Assembly (NCBI RefSeq): GCF_030867095.1
Contig: NC_081832.1
Span: forward strand, 37,829,756-37,893,755
Reading direction: 5' to 3'
From: Alligator mississippiensis
Taxonomy: Eukaryota; Chordata; Crocodylia; Alligatoridae
Length of the DNA stretch: 64,000 nt
Shown here: piece after piece, positions 10,505 to 20,797 of the stretch
Layout: each line of letters starts with the position of its first letter
Numbering within the stretch: the first letter of the stretch is position 1
Position numbers and translations under genes: made by a program
The notes under the pieces: generated by a model
Databases searched by the model: none
Told to the model about the DNA's origin: nothing
Seen by the model: only the letters and a program-made list of their open reading frames with translations

Positions 10505-11385
10505 TCTTAGACTGTAGGAAAAAGACTGGGTTACCCCAACTGATTTTTTTCCACTCTCTAATATCTCCAATTTACTTTTCAATATGTTGTTGTCACCAGC
10601 CACGCTGTAAAGCTGACCCTATCTCCATTTCCTCTACCAAAAGTATCTTCCTAAGAGCCTAGACTCTTCATCCTCCCCTTCCCTCCACCTACATACCCCT
10701 GGAGCCTACTTTGCCCCAAATGCTTGCTTCTTCTCCTGCCCTGTCTACTGACATACGCAACCTACCCCCACATTGTCTACTGTGCAATTGTCCTCTTCCA
10801 TCAGCATTAATGCTTCACTACTCCTCCAGGCAGTGTCCAGCCCTTGATTGCTTCCCAGATATACAGCCTTCTTCCCATCCCTCTTTACTCAAGCTCTTGT
10901 ATCCTTTGCTTGCTTCCCTGATGTTCTGATCTTCCACTGTTAGAGGGCAGAATGGATATTCTCCCATCCTCTATTGTGACAGAGTTGTAGAAACCATTCC
11001 CTAACTCTTCAGAATTCCTGGTTTGGTTGTAGAGAGGCTTTCAAATAGGTATCATGGCTATCAGTACAAAGGTTTCTAGGCCACATTCTCCCTAGTTCTA
11101 TTCCCTCAAGGTTATTTTCTGCATCCTTTTCCTTCTCACTGTAGCTGGTCTTCATGTCTTCCTCCTTTGCTCTTTTTCAGGCATATTTGCCCTCTTCTAC
11201 CCTTCCTTTTGGCTTTGTCTGTATTCTTCTAGTTTCTGAACACATGAAAGAACTCAAAAGGAAAACTGCTGTCATAACTGCTGTCATTATTTTAACATCT
11301 AATTTGTTTTTATACTTTATCTTGTTTTTTATTGTAAGACACCCCAAGCCTCTTCTGGGGAAGGTGGCATATAAATATAATACGC
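10505..11385. other. Non-coding, with an L2-like tail at the right
   Basis: No gene is supported. The last part, 'aagacaccccaagcctcttctggggaaggtggcatataaatataat' (about 11336-11380; only the pattern matters), resembles the conserved 3' tail of L2-type LINEs or SINEs derived from them. Pyrimidine-rich DNA fills 10610-11230. Confidence 0.4.
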
Positions 11386-12344
11386 AGAGGTGCAGTGCAC
11401 TGATACATTGGTCCCATATCAGATTGGCACTGGTATAAGGAAAATTGACAGCATTGGCCATCAGCTTTTTTTGTCTGATGTGGCCAATAAATACCTTGTG
11501 CAAGCACCAGCTGTGGTGTAGCCTGGGGCCAGCCAGGAGTTCAGCTTGTCAGCATAGAGAACAGCTGTGTCCAGCTGGTAAGTGTTGTGAGGGAAGGGAA
11601 ATGGGGGAGGAAGGGCAGACTGAAGCCTCCGCAGTGAGGGAGGGAGTGGGGCTGGGGCAGGCACTGCACAGACAGGGTGGGATGTGGGATGGAGCCCCGG
11701 CTTGCCCGGGGGCAGCTCCCACCACTGCACGTGCCCTGGGAGGGCATGGGGGTATGTCCCTGGATCTGCGCATGGGGCGAGGGCAGGCTGGGGCCAGGGG
11801 TGGTGCCAAGCTCTTCCCGGCAGAGGGCTGGGCCGTGCTGTGCTCGGGGTAAGCGGCGGCTCTGGGAAGGGGGCTACAGGGGGGCTGCAGCCATCCGAAA
11901 ACTCACCGTAGCCCCCTCCTAGTGCCGCTGCCCGCCCCGAGCGCAGCCCAGCCCAACCACCCACTGGGAAAAGCCAAGTGCTGCCCCCAGCCCACAGTGG
12001 CAGCCTGCCCTCACCCCACGTGCAGATCCAGGAGCACACACCCCTCCCCCACCCCCTTCCCAGGGTACATGCAGCAGCAGGAGCTGCCCGACTCCACCCC
12101 ATCTCCCAGACAAGCCACTCGCAGTTCCATCCCCCGCGCCCTTCCCCGGCTGTGCAGTACCTGCCCCAGCCCCACTCCCTCCCTCACTGCGGGGGCCTTG
12201 AGCTGCCTCCTCCACGCCCCTTCCCCCACAACAGACTTACCAGCCAGACTTGCATATTAGCAATTGGATCAGTGTCGGCCGACATGGCTCGTTAAAAATC
12301 AGCCATCAGTATTGGCCCCAAAAATCTCTATCAGTTTACCCCTA
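11386..12344. mobile_element. Foldback miniature element, ~960 bp
   Basis: The whole interval is an imperfect inverted repeat centred near 11890. 'cgcagtgagggagggagtgg' at about 11630 is matched by its reverse complement at about 12180-12200. 'ctggatctgc' at about 11761 pairs with 'gcagatccag' at about 12022, and 'gggctgggc' near 11825 pairs with the 'gcccagccc' region near 11947. The outer ends carry related AT-richer sequence ('agaggtgcagtgcactgata' on the left, and 'tatcagtttacccct' on the right). No transposase is present. The many open frames here are arm-on-arm shadows. I could not establish a target duplication. Confidence 0.7.
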
Positions 12345-12503
12345 CTAACAGGTAAATAAATGCTCATGATAACATTCTTCACTCCTGACTCACATTATCA
12401 GTTTCTATCCCTGTCTTGCTCTCCCTACATCTCTGCCAACACCCTCCACTTCTGACCCCACTGCCTCTCTGTCAGGGTGCTACTGCATGTGCATGTGCCT
12501 TAC

Positions 12504-12689
12504 CTTTGCTTGCAGCTTTCGCACAAGCACTGCCTGCCTCTGCTGAGCTTCCTGGGAGCTCTGCAGCTTGTGTTGATAGGATGCCTGACTTTCTACCTTC
12601 TGCTGATGTAACGTTGCTCCGTTCTCCTCTGCCAGTAACTGAAGCGACTGCAATTTCATGCTGCTCACTTCCAGGTCTCCTGTCTGCAT
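12504..12689 (-). CDS. CROCC2: Rootletin-family (CROCC/CROCC2-like) coding exon
   Basis: Read on the minus strand, a T-rich tract ends in 'cactcag' (acceptor), followed by 186 bases (62 codons, phase 0 at both ends) and then 'AAG|GTAAGG' (donor). The product starts MQTGDLEVSSMKLQSLQLLA and ends in a Gln/Glu/Lys-rich heptad stretch with 'QASYQHKLQSSQEAQQRQ' then 'AVLVRKLQAK'. This matches in register the amino-terminal region of rootletin (Q-A-S-Y-x2-K-L-Q-x2-Q-E-x-Q-Q-R-Q-A-x-L-V-x-x-L-Q-x-K), the coiled-coil filament protein of the ciliary rootlet. CROCC and its paralogue CROCC2 are hard to separate on 62 residues, so the symbol is tentative. An ATG is the first codon of the exon. I could not find the neighbouring coding exons in the window. 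It lies about 200 bp downstream (minus strand) of a CpG island. Confidence 0.75.
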
Positions 12690-12879
12690 CTGAGTGAAAA
12701 AAAAACACAAGCAAATGTTTAGTTACAAGGGAAGATAAGAATGGAAGCCCAAGCCTCAGCACTGCTGCTTTTTCCAGCACGGTGGCTGTGCAGGGGGGAG
12801 GCAGGGAAGGAAACACTTGGTAACCTGGGAGTAGGAGTAAGCAGCACAGGCTAGAGGAGTGGGGGGGTGGGGCGACTTT

Positions 12880-13600
12880 CTTGGAAGGCCTGTCACAAAT
12901 TAGCCCTGCACCCCCCCAAGTGCCAGCGGCGCCCCCCGCCCAATCTGCTCCTCTGCTTTTTGCTTGCCCTGTGCCCTTTGCTGGATCCATTGCTCTGCCT
13001 ACGGCTTCCCGCACGACCTGCCCCGGGAAGGAGGGCCTGTCCCTCCCTGTGCTGGGCGCAGCAGGCTGGCAGCCCCGGAGCAGCTCCGTCCCCTCAGGCC
13101 GGCTGCGACCCTGAGGACGGGCGGAGCCGGGGGAGCTCCTCCACGGGCGCCCGGGGCGAGCTCGGCCTCCAGCGCCGTGCGCGCCCTGCCGCGCCCGCGC
13201 CGTTTGATAACGGCCCTTCCGCCACTTACGGCTGCTGCAGAGACGCCCGCGCCCAGCCGGGACTTCCGCCGGCCCCGGCCCCGGCCCCGAAACGCCCGGC
13301 AGTGCCCGGGGGCGGAGCCGCGCTGTGCTGCTTTGCGGCGAGCCCGGGGGCCCGGCGTATCTGGGAGTCGCTGCCCTGCCCCGCGGTCCCTCCGCAGCCC
13401 GACCCCCGCCCCCGTGCGGGCCGCCGGAAGCGCCAGTCCCGGCAGACTGTGGAGCGGGCTGGAGCCCCGCGCGAGCCGGGCGGCTGACGGGCTCGGGCCC
13501 TGCTGCCGAGACGAGACGAGACCTGCCCGCGGGCCCCTCGGCGAGCACCAGGGCGTCCGTGCAGCAGCAAATGGGCTGCGCCGCCCGCAAAACCAGGCCT
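12880..13600 (-). promoter_or_regulatory. CpG island, possible promoter and first exon
   Basis: The stretch is very GC-rich with dense CpG (for example 13120-13340 and 13380-13540), unlike its flanks. On the minus strand a good splice donor GTAAGT lies at 13229-13224 ('gcagcc|gtaagt'). Splicing it to the acceptor at 12690-12694 would remove a 535-base intron and join a CpG-island first exon to the rootletin-like exon, which opens with ATG. This would be an alternative, shortened 5' start for the gene. The long frames here (for example the minus-strand one over 12472-13713) are compositional and run through the real exon in the wrong frame. No TATA box is evident. Confidence 0.5.
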
Positions 13601-14454
13601 GTTCTTGTGCCTTGTTCAGGGCAGAGGGCAGGACCACCGGAACCGGGCGCTACAGGGGCAGCAACCAGTTTCTTGGGACAAGAAAAGTGAAAACGGGGTG
13701 GTGGGGGTGTCACAGGTTAGTAGGGAGCGCTGCGAGGGGGCAGGGAAGGCTGTACCAGGCTGCAGGATTCTTCCTTCCCCACTGGTGCCATTTCCTGCCT
13801 TTCCCAAAGTGCGGCCTCACGCTCCCACCACGGAGCTTTTCTCTAGTCCTGAATCTTTCTGCAGGCCTGGCAGGGGCTGCCGGGTTTTGCTGACCAACAA
13901 CCTGGGATTCCTGTAATGGGCAGGTCGCTGGGCCACTGCAGACCATGCGCCTCCTACAACAGCCTGTTCTGGCCCCAGCTGGGCGCTGGTGCAGGGTGGC
14001 CAAGGTGCTTTGTGCTTCAGGTGGTCTCTGCTTCAGACTGGTCCCAGCTGGGCCCTGACATTCGGCCTCCCCAGCCAAGCAGCCCCAACATGCTGAGCTG
14101 GGCATAGGTTAGAATGGAGCAGACAATTATTTTGGCTGCTGGGCAGCTTAACCAGTTTTGGTGAGCTGGAGAGGGTGCAAGGGTAGCCCTGCCCCTGGTT
14201 GCCATCTTGGGACCAGAAGTCCCACCCACAACCCCTTTACCTTGCCCCCCACCCAATGTTCCTTCCCTTGCCCCCAGAAGTATACCTTTGTGAGGAGAGG
14301 GGGGATTGCCATCCTGGAACTGGAAAAAAACACATTAAAAATAAAACCTCTACTATAATGTATTTTAATTTTATTTAAAAAATATTTTTGTCCTGATTTT
14401 TGGAGGAGGGTGGGTGTCAGGGCAGGTGTGGGTGTGTATGTTGGAGTCCCAACA
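13601..14454. other. Non-coding stretch
   Basis: Nothing recognisable is present. It is GC-moderate with short compositional frames on both strands. An A/T-rich patch at 14328-14400 contains 'aataaaa' and 'ttttaattttat' words. Confidence 0.4.
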
Positions 14455-14499
14455 TGCTGCTTCCCCTGGCACTTGCTGCCAGGGGAAGCAGCAAGTGCC
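14455..14499. repeat. Two overlapping, mutually exclusive hairpins
   Basis: Hairpin A: 14455-14471 'tgctgcttcccctggca' pairs perfectly (17 bp) with 14477-14493 across the 5-base loop 'cttgc'. Hairpin B: 14468-14479 'ggcacttgctgc' pairs perfectly (12 bp) with 14488-14499 across an 8-base loop. They share bases, so only one can form at a time. This could arise from a template-switch replication error. No RNA function can be claimed. Confidence 0.8.
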
Positions 14500-14594
14500 A
14501 GGCCCTCAAGGTGCTCGTGTCCCATACTGGTGCACAGCTCCAACCATTTCCATGGTAGGGAATGGAACCAGGCTGGTCTGGCTTCATACCACGG

Positions 14595-14766
14595 GGGTTA
14601 AACTAGATGACCTCCTGCCATGGGTGGGGGTGGGGGGGGCAGGGTCCCCCAGTGGCCAATTGCTGACGGGGGGGCGGGCCAGCAGCTGATCACCAATCAG
14701 GCACTTCCCCCTTACACATCACCAATGCCTCCTGAGGTCCTTTCCGACCCTAATTTACTATGATTC
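14595..14766 (+). mobile_element. CR1 3'-end fragment with a 117-bp insertion
   Basis: 'gggggttaaactagatgacc' followed, after a gap, by 'tgaggtcctttccgacccta' and 'ctatgattcatg' is the CR1 3' untranslated terminus. The gap holds G- and C-rich DNA flanked on both sides by 'cctcctg' (14611-14617 and 14728-14734), so about 117 bp was inserted or duplicated within the fragment. Confidence 0.75.
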
Positions 14767-16844
14767 ATGTGCAGCTACCAGAACCAAGCTAGAGCTATGC
14801 GCCACAGGGGGGGCCCACCCAATGAATCCAGGAGTGTTTTTCCACGATTAAAATGAAATGCCACTATAGAGAGAAAGGTATCAGTTGAATACAATGTTTT
14901 ATTGATATATTTACAATTTGAAAGCATACCAGTGCCTCAGTCACTATTCTAATATTATAAAAGCTTACGTCTGTCTGTCTGTCCGTGGCACTTTATTTAC
15001 ACTCTGGCTGATGGAAACAGCCAATCAGAGTTCTCCAAGCATGGGGGCATGCCGACATGATTCCAAAGCTGCGCCAAGGACCGGACAGAGTGGCAAGCAG
15101 CAGAACAATGGCAGCATGGGGCGTTAGGTGGTGGCACTCCATCCCAGCCCTGTCCCCCTCCCATCATTCTTGGCAGACAATTGGCTAGTAATAAAATAAA
15201 TTCTAAATACCTATAAATTTTGTTGTTTGGTTTTTTTATCCTGGAAAATAAGAGTTCCCCCTGCCCCCTTTGCTCACTGGAACATGGGTCCAGCTGTGGC
15301 TATCTGCCCCCCAGTCTACTGCTTTGTTGCACTCAGCAGTCTTGGTATGCCAGTGTCCTGCCTATGCCATTTCCCTTCCCCAGCCACAGCCCCCCAGCCC
15401 TGCTGGTGCTTCTCACTCCACACCCGCAGCCTCCAGCCTTGCCGGCACCCCTCGCTCCCCAACTGCAGCTCCCTAGCCCTGATGGTGCCATGAACATTGC
15501 ATGCCTCCTGAGGCTGGGGGGCATGGCAACTACCCGAAGGAGTGGCGGTGGTGTTGGTGGTGGGGACGAGCAGGGAGCTCCCACAGGCAGCTGTGAAAGT
15601 GTCAGAAGGAAAGGGGGGGTGAGGTAGCAAGTACTGACTGGCAATCCATGACTACTCACAGACATCAGCAATGGCCAGTGGGTTTTGGTGACCGCCTGTC
15701 GACACCACCGGTGGTGTTGGCAGCGAGGGCAGGGAGGGGGCTGGCGAGTGGTGACTGCTCGCAGGCACCGCTGGTAGTGTTAGTAGCAGCCAATCTCAGG
15801 GGGTGTATCGCCAATCTTGAGGTGCATGTGCAGCCATGTGCACCCCCTATACTTCACCAATGCCTAGTGCCTCTCAACTTCCAACCCACAGCCCCCTGCC
15901 TCCTCAACCCTGCCAGAGGGGGCCCCCAGCTGCCAGGGCTATGGGGGCAAGGACCCTGGTCTGTAGCCCCCTGCACCCAAGCCTCAAATGCTGCCCATGG
16001 GAGATGGTAGCTGCTGCAGTGGAGTGGACCTGGCTCCCCTGCCACCACAGGTGGCATGGCCGGAGCGGAGCCCAATGGGGCGTTGTGATTGCAGGCTGGT
16101 GGCTGCGGGCTCAGGGCTCCCTACCCTGCTGCCCTCCCTCCATGGCCCAGTGGCGCAACAGGGCAGAGCAGGGAAGGGAGACTCAGTGCCAGGACTCCCA
16201 TATTGCCATGGCAAGGCGTCCCCTGCCCACCTGGCAGGAGCAGGGGTGGCAGCATGGAGTTGTGCTTCCTGCTGCTGCCAGGTGGGCAGGGAGTGCCTCA
16301 GCATGGCAGCATAGGGCTCCCGGCGCTGGCACTGAGCCTCCCCACCCCACTCTGCCCTGCATGCCAGGTCCCACCTCCTGGGTTGTGGAGGCCCTGGGGG
16401 GAGGGCAGCAGAGTGGGGAGCCCTGAGCCTGCAGCTGCAGCCTGAATCTGCCCCCCAACTGTCACTGCTGCCACAGCAGCTACTGCTCCCCCTCTGCCTC
16501 CCTGATGAGCTGCCCATGGCTCCGTCCTGCTCCCCGCCCAGGCCCTGTGGCCAAGCGTTCCCACCCCAGCCCTAAGTCCCAGGCCCCACACACTACACTG
16601 ACTGGGCAGTGACCCCAGCCCGTACCTTTGCTCCTGGGCTAGCTCTCTGTCTGCCTTAGTGCAGTGTTTTTCTCTGTCTCCCTTCCCTGTGGGTTAACTT
16701 CCATGGGTGGACCTCTAGCTAGATTTCGATTTCCATCCGTTTGCTGGCAAATTAGCAGCTAGCTTGTTGCCAAGCTGCCAGCCCTCCCTGATCTAGCTTA
16801 GTCAGCCCTAGTTTCCTCTTAAAGTATTAGGAGCCTCCTGACTT
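14767..16844. other. About 2 kb without a gene
   Basis: The stretch contains a short (tctg)n run (14968-14983), an AT-rich segment (15185-15225) and GC-rich DNA (15330-16620) with many overlapping compositional frames. In the part from 15990 to 16480, words such as 'gctgccacc' and 'aggtgggcagg' recur in both orientations, giving frames on both strands. I find no exon, domain or transposon terminus I can defend. Confidence 0.4.
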
Positions 16845-17600
16845 CTTGTTACACCAACCTTGACCTTCAATATGCCAATGACTGTGCCATCCTTGAGCAC
16901 ACTGCGGAAAACCTCCAGACCACACTGGATCTCTTTGCAAAAGCCTACCAAACTTTGAGCCTCTCTCTCAACATCAAGGCAAAAGTGCTATATCAGCTTG
17001 CCCCAAGCCACAAGTGTGTCTTCCCCCACCCCAAAGTACCTTCAAGAGAAAGATCCTGGAGGTAGCTGAGCACTTCCCCTACCTCAGCAGCCACCTCTCT
17101 CAGAGAATGAACATTGATAAGGATATCTGGCATAGGATCTGGTGTGCAAGTGCCTCCTTTGGGGAATTGCTTCTCTATATCTTTATTCATTACAGTCTCC
17201 AGAAAGGCACCAAGATCCAGGTGTACTCTACAGATCCCCACTCTCCTCTATAGTTGTGATTGTCTTCTCAAGTGCTTGGAGAGGTATCACCAATGATGCC
17301 TCCAGAAAATCCTCCAAATCAAATGGGAAGATCACCAGACAAACACCAGCATCCTTGCTGAAGCTCATGTTACAAGTACTGAGTCAGTGAACCTCAAGCA
17401 CCAACTTTGCTGGATTGGACATTGTATGTGGATGCCTGACTCGACTCCTAAAACAACAGCTCTACTCCCAGCTTAGTAACTACCTGAGATCTTGCAGTGG
17501 CCAGAGGAAATGCAAGGACACGTTGAAGACATACCTCCAGAAATCGGATTCCAATATCAAGGGTTGGGAGGAGCTGGCTGCCAACAAACCCTAATGGTGC
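16845..17600 (+). pseudogene. RTE-type LINE reverse transcriptase remnant
   Basis: Translated in pieces, this is the carboxy half of a non-LTR RT. 'LQYANDCAILEHTAENLQTT' contains the catalytic box (Y-A-N-D, where the active form is Y-A-D-D). It is followed by 'AYQTLSLSLNIK', then after a frameshift near 17060 'VAEHFPYLSSHLSQRMNIDK', 'WHRIWCASASFG', 'LERYHQ' and 'HQLCWIGHCM'-like sequence to about 17590. The motif order (YxDD, LGLSLNIKKT, FPYLGSxLS, CASASFGKL, LERYHQRCLR, LRWIGH) is that of RTE-clade elements of fish and reptiles. Loss of the first catalytic Asp, frameshifts and stops show it is long dead. Confidence 0.75.
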
Positions 17601-20040
17601 TGCAACCTCAACCAAGTGGCAGTCTGTTTCAAGGTAAAGCATCTTGCCTTCTAACAGGCCCTGGCCTGACTCACCTCGTCACCACAGCTTGGATGGCTGG
17701 GCTGCAGGCAAGCCAGTTGATGCCATGCCAACTGGTTGAGCCCTGCTGATTAGCCTGGAGGCCAGAGGCAACAGGCTGAGAGTGAGCCTGAAGATGGAGG
17801 CAGTGGGGCGCACACATCAACATCAGAGAAGGGTCCAGATGCTCTCCTCGCTGGCAGAAGGGACCCTGTGGCTTTTCCCAGGGCCAGCATGCCTGGGGAA
17901 GTGTCAGACATTTGCCCCACTGCTGAAGTGCCCAGGGAGAAACTGGATGCTCCTCTCACCACTGGAAGGATTCTGGCTGCTTTCTCCGAGGCCAGAACAC
18001 TCGGGGAAGCACTTGAGACTATCCCCACTGATGGAGCATTGGGGACTCCCTCTTAATAACAGTCGGTGACTGTCTAACTACGGACATGGCAGAACCCAGG
18101 CATGCACCCAGAACCCCATGCAGAAGGACCCAGGTCAGGTGGGGCTGGGAGAAGGCAGCTCAGGGGGGCCAGAAGGAGGAAACAGGCAAAGAACCCCAGC
18201 AAGGAGGCTTCCCAACACTGCAGGCCCAGCTTCAGGCTTGGAGTGCCCTGGCAGGAGGCTGGTGGGAGAGTGAGCCTCATTCAGATGCAGTGGTGACCTC
18301 CATGAGACAGTCTCATACCTGGCCTGATGCCAGAGTGGGAAGAGCTCAGACAAGAAAGGCAACCCACCAGGAGGCATAGGGGCACAACAGTGGGTGAGAA
18401 AGGGGTGCACAAGGCACCCGATCAACCCATGCTCAAAAAAAGGGATTGCTCAGTGTGGTGAGGCATTGCTGCCCTGCCTGGCTGAGCAGTCTAAGCCATT
18501 TAAGTTATGTTACCTATTTAGTTGTGATTTTGAAGCTAAAGGGCAGCAGCAGGATTTTTGCTGTCTTGATTTTTGCTGGACACCTAGGATAAAAGACAGG
18601 GCCACACTGTCACACCAGGACATCACCAGGGCTGACTACAACCACAAAATGGTAAGGGATGGGGTGTAGGGGAGGAGAAACCCCACAGAAATCATGCCAA
18701 CACAGTTGCATCTGGAGCCTCAGGGAACCACTGATACCACCTCCAAGCAAGTGAAGGTTTACCCAGCAGAAACACCAAAGTTATGGCAGGAAAATAGGCC
18801 CAGATCTGACATGACTCAAGGGGCATGACATGCCTGCAGCCCATCAGCAGCTACATCAGACATGAGCCTTTCACACCCTTGAAGCAGAGAAGAGAGAGCA
18901 GAGGAAGAAAAAGGAAAGGAATCCCATCCTGCAGCCTACTTGTCCCCGTGGAAAGACCTACAACTTTTGCAGATGGATCTGTGACTTGAGGATTGGTTTC
19001 CTCAAATCCTCAAGACCTATCAATGAGTCATGGTAAAGACCATCCTTGAATCAAGGGATTGCCACCACCATTGAGTTTAGAACAGCATCAAGATGTCTCT
19101 AAAGTGTAATGTGCGCTAAAGTGACTAAAGCCAGTGAGTCTCAGTCTCCTAAGCTGCCTTCAACTCAGGCCTAGGCCCGAATGGAATGGTATTTTGTATG
19201 AAAGTACAACTTCATTCAGTGAATGAAACCTGCAAAGTAATAATAAATTAAGGCAGCACAATTCCTGTGCTAAAGACTATAAGAATCAGATACTGTCAGA
19301 CAGGAGAAATGCTTTGAAGAACTAGTCATAATGTTATCTCCACCTTCTATTGATGGTTCTCAGCCCTCATCAAAATGGTGCAAAATGTCTTGGTTCTTTT
19401 TGTCTCCTCACTAACTCCTAATAACCAGGTAGCATCAGTGCACAAAATGTCTTCTGACACTGCTGTGCACCCTTTTGGAACAGTACAGATCAAAGTCCAG
19501 AAGAGTGGTACAAACCATTCACAACAGGGGATCAAGCCTGGAACAAACTTCAGGTGGAGATCAGATGAGTCTGGAGACTGATTGTCCTTAGAAAACACTG
19601 CAAAAACTTCCTCTTCAACAGGGCATTCCACCTTGGCACCTTTCTACCTAAACACCCCAACTTCCCCAAATTAAAAAAATGAAAATAGAAACATAAATTA
19701 ATAATAAAAAATAAAACTAGAAACCCTAGCCAACCACAGATATTGCCTCGAAAAATGGAAAAGTACCAGAAACTATTAAGTCTACCAAGGACTTCACTAC
19801 AGTCATTTAAAATGGAAAGTGGTGGTGACCAATAGAATAACCTCAGATGAACAGATCATTACTATTAGTTAAAGCACCCAATTTAATAAACAAGATTGAA
19901 GTATATCTCTATTTATGTCCATAAAATAGAAATAATCCATAAAAAGGAATAATTCACCCAGTTTAATTTATGGATGAAATGGGCATTGAGAAAGGGAAGT
20001 AGTGCAAAACAAAAGAAAGAGCAAAACAAAAATATATAGA
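17601..20040. other. About 2.4 kb without a supported gene
   Basis: A minus-strand frame at 19347-19631 (94 codons, including a Cys-rich 'LIPCCEWFVPLFWTLIC') has no recognisable domain, and its splice context is unconvincing. An A-rich segment lies at 19660-19720 and 19860-20040. The rest shows no repeats that I recognise. Confidence 0.4.
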
Positions 20041-20042
20041 CA

Positions 20043-20612
20043 GCTCTAAGACTGTGGAGCTCAATCCAGTTGACCCTGCAGGCTAGATGAGTAGCACAGG
20101 GCTGATCCTCAGGCTGGATCTAGCACATGGGATTGATCCATGATAGGGATCTACCACAGGGTCAACACATGGGGTTAGTCCATGGATATGATCCAGTGCA
20201 TGGGGTTGGTCTTGCGCACCAGATTCAGCCCGTGGACTGGTCTCACATGTCCGCCCAACCCCACACACCAGATCTGGTGGCAGATAGACCCTGTGCACTG
20301 GCCCAACCCCTTGTACTAGATCTGGCCAAGGACAGATCCTGTGCACTGGCTCCAGTTGCACACAGACTTTGTGTGTGAGATCCAGCTATGGAAACCCCTT
20401 TTTCACCAACCCAATCCCATGCACCAGATCCAGCTATGGACCAATCCAACACACAGTGTGGTGTCATCTGGCCCAGGGGGTTCCTTATGGATCCATAAAT
20501 GTGGCAGTTGAGGAGCAAGGCAGTGTTAAATGACAAATTTCCATACCTATGGAGAGCCCCATGGGCAGGATGATATGGCTCCATGGGCCAGAGGTTGACC
20601 ACCAGTGCTCTT
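20043..20612. repeat. Degenerate repeat with internal 'gatcca/tggatc' subunits
   Basis: The words 'gatccagctatgga', 'accagatctgg', 'gatccatgg' and 'ccctgtgcactggc' recur every 40-60 bases between 20100 and 20450. The right edge 'ggccagaggttgaccaccagtgct' is the reverse complement of an 'agcactggtggtcaacctctgg' terminus, the style of hAT-type element ends. The left terminus is unclear, so the element class is an inference. Confidence 0.4.
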
Positions 20613-20797
20613 AGAGAATAGGAAGAGGAAAGGGAAGGAAAGAGAGAGACAAGGCAGCCAGTACATTCTATTTCTCACTGTATCACAGGACATTAACTTT
20701 GCCCTCTGTTTTACTGATGGGCATAGTGACATCCTTTTCCCAAGCCCTTCTCAGGCTTGGTCAAAAATACAAAATGCAAAAATAGAAAGCCTAAAGT

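Noticed and set aside
12472..13713. 413-codon minus-strand open frame over the CpG island
   Set aside because: It is kept open by GC-rich composition and crosses the rootletin-like exon in the wrong reading frame. The product is Ala/Gly/Pro/Arg-rich with no domain.
19347..19631. 94-codon minus-strand frame
   Set aside because: No recognisable domain, no convincing splice sites and no neighbouring coding sequence. Left as non-coding.
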